Below, in pieces: positions 32,492-33,638 of a stretch of DNA of 33,638 bases. Under the pieces are notes generated by a model, which made no database searches, was not told where the DNA came from, and saw only the letters and a program-made list of their open reading frames with translations. Every line of letters starts with the position of its first letter. The first letter of the stretch is position 1. The position numbers and the translations under genes were made by a program. The DNA is taken from NCBI GenBank assembly GCA_023150295.1, contig JAKLLE010000040.1, forward strand, positions 1-33,638. The letters are read 5' to 3'. This DNA is from Giesbergeria sp. GTDB taxonomy: Bacteria > Pseudomonadota > Gammaproteobacteria > Burkholderiales > Burkholderiaceae_C.

Positions 32492-33562
32492 TCATTGCGC
32501 CAATCTACTGAGTGCATCCAACGGGCTGGCTGTGCCGCCTGCCGCCACCTTGAGCACGTGGGTGTAAATCATGGTGGTGCTGACATCCGAGTGACCCAGC
32601 AACTCCTGCACCGTGCGAATATCGGTGCCCGCTTGCAGCAAGTGCGTGGCAAATGAATGACGTAAGGTGTGAACCGAAACAGGCTTGTGAACCTGCGATG
32701 CTGCGCAAGCCAGCTTGATGGCGCGCTGCAAACGTTCTTCGTACAAGTGGTGTCGGCGCTCAATGCGTGAGCGTGGATCAATCGACAACTTGGGAGATGG
32801 AAACACCCAGAACCATCCCCAGCGCTGGCCCAAACCGGGGTATTTGGTCGCCAGTGCATCGGGCACCTCAACACCCGCTCGCTGCTGTTGCCGGTCCAGT
32901 TCCCACAGTGCGCGTGACTGCGCCATTTGCGAGCGCAGCGCGGCATCCAGCGATTGCGGCAACATCACCACCCGGTCTTTTCCGCCTTTACCGTCGCGCA
33001 CCACCAGCACACGCTGATCAAAGTCCATATCTTTGACCCGAAGGCGCAACCCTTCATTGAGCCGCATGCCGGTGCCGTACAACAGTTTGGCCAGCAACAG
33101 CTCAATCCCCGTCATCGCCCCAAGCAGGCCAGCCACCTCTGCCACGGTCAATACCGACGGAATGCGCCGAGGCCGCGTCGGACGCTGCACATCGTCAAGC
33201 CACGGCAGCTTCACACCCAGCACTTCGCGGTACAAAAAAAGCAAGGCACTGAGCGCCTGGTTGTGGGTGGACACGGAGACGTTGCGCTCGGTGGTCAGCA
33301 TGGACAGAAATTGCTGAACCTCTGCGGCACCCATGTCACGCGGATGCCGCACTTGCCCGCTACGCCCATGCCAACGCACGAAAAACTTCACCCAGTACAG
33401 GTAAGCTTCTTCAGTGCGCAAGCTATAGTGTTTGTACCGCAGTACCTCGCGCAACTGATCCAGCAAGCGGACTGACTGGGGGATATAGGAGGCGGGTTTG
33501 TTGGCTCTATGCCGTTTTGTGTGGAACTTGACAACCTCAAAGACACCGATGCACCCATCCAT
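32492..33562 (-). CDS. intI: integron integrase IntI
   Basis: This 356-residue tyrosine recombinase has the full catalytic set: Arg167 (GTGMRLNEGL), Lys195 (KGGKDR), His298 and Arg301 (HTLRHSFATHLL), His324 (LGHSDVSTT) and Tyr333 (MIYTHVLK). It also has the insert that separates IntI from XerC/XerD, at about 234-272 (DALATKYPGLGQRWGWFWVF through DPRSRIERRHHLYE). The overall wording is close to IntI1. A few extra residues (RSGQ) lie before RHPRDMG, and the N-terminus is about 10 longer. It looks intact. Cassettes normally lie on the 5' side, which here is beyond the window end. Confidence 0.95.
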   Translation of the reverse strand: MDGCIGVFEVVKFHTKRHRANKPASYIPQSVRLLDQLREVLRYKHYSLRTEEAYLYWVKFFVRWHGRSGQVRHPRDMGAAEVQQFLSMLTTERNVSVSTHNQALSALLFLYREVLGVKLPWLDDVQRPTRPRRIPSVLTVAEVAGLLGAMTGIELLLAKLLYGTGMRLNEGLRLRVKDMDFDQRVLVVRDGKGGKDRVVMLPQSLDAALRSQMAQSRALWELDRQQQRAGVEVPDALATKYPGLGQRWGWFWVFPSPKLSIDPRSRIERRHHLYEERLQRAIKLACAASQVHKPVSVHTLRHSFATHLLQAGTDIRTVQELLGHSDVSTTMIYTHVLKVAAGGTASPLDALSRLAQ

Positions 33563-33638
33563 CAGCCTGCGGCAATGCTGGTTGCAGCGGATTGAGCGGC
33601 AAATGCTTGAGCCTGGACATGCGCAAGTACGCGATGGC
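33549..33638 (+). other. region upstream of intI, open plus-strand frame to the window edge
   Basis: An ATG at 33549 opens a 30-codon frame to the window end (MHPSISLRQCWLQRIERQ and on), overlapping the start of intI. It resembles no known family and may be chance. The 76 bp beyond the intI start show neither a GTTRRRY core nor a LexA box. Confidence 0.2.

Noticed and set aside
1-33638. tRNA, rRNA, CRISPR array or insertion-sequence transposase
   Set aside because: No tRNA-like cloverleaf, rRNA sequence, regular repeat-spacer pattern or transposase was recognised anywhere in the window.

Overview
The window looks like chromosome from a GC-rich betaproteobacterium, most likely a member of the Comamonadaceae (Acidovorax/Hydrogenophaga/Rhodoferax type). 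The basis is strong G/C at third codon positions, metX-metW-pyrF order, TctC-type (Bug) binding proteins, FNR/ANR-type boxes, and a short dispersed intergenic repeat carrying a TAGCTGCTGGCGCTT core. The genus is inferred, not proven.

Layout. 1-956: tail of an unknown gene, then a yybP-ykoY (Mn2+) riboswitch in front of a TMEM165/GDT1-type manganese exporter. 957-3633: a SAM-II riboswitch and hairpin in front of metX-metW, then pyrF. 3634-6292: a large hairpin, then (minus strand) dsdA and a DauA-like D-amino-acid dehydrogenase. 6303-8141 (minus): acyl-CoA thioesterase and acyl-CoA dehydrogenase. 8212-9183 (minus): heme A synthase ctaA, divergent from the next operon. 9438-19129 (plus): a nine-gene respiratory operon behind an FNR/ANR-type box. 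19194-25784 (minus): ubiD, a small DUF1016 nuclease island, then ubiX, a DGC zinc-binding protein, ubiT, ubiV and ubiU, with a second FNR/ANR-type box upstream of ubiU. 25954-28064: an MFS transporter and a monoacylglycerol-lipase-like hydrolase, convergent across a repeat. 28098-32203 (minus): tctC-tctB-tctA-abrB organic-acid uptake operon. 32492-33562 (minus): an integron integrase at the window edge.

The part most likely to be undescribed is the operon at 9438-19129. It encodes a one-helix peptide, a CuA subunit II resembling B-family oxidases, and a heme-copper subunit I that keeps all six metal/heme histidines but has Gln in place of the active-site Tyr of O2 reductases. Heme O synthase and a SCO protein follow. 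The second half carries a cytochrome b/2x[4Fe-4S]/MvhD-like fusion, a periplasmic protein of unknown function, a second and very divergent 12-helix heme-copper-like protein, and a cytochrome b/[2Fe-2S]/FAD-NAD reductase fusion. The Tyr loss points to a nitric oxide reductase-type enzyme rather than a cytochrome oxidase. The second half reads like a membrane electron-transfer complex linking NAD(P)H or a ferredoxin-like donor to b hemes.

The two FNR/ANR-type boxes sit in front of this operon and of the O2-independent ubiquinone genes ubiU-ubiV-ubiT. Each lies 41.5 bp from a plausible start site, so both operons may be switched on together under low oxygen or NO. Family assignments come from motifs recalled from known proteins; no database search was run.
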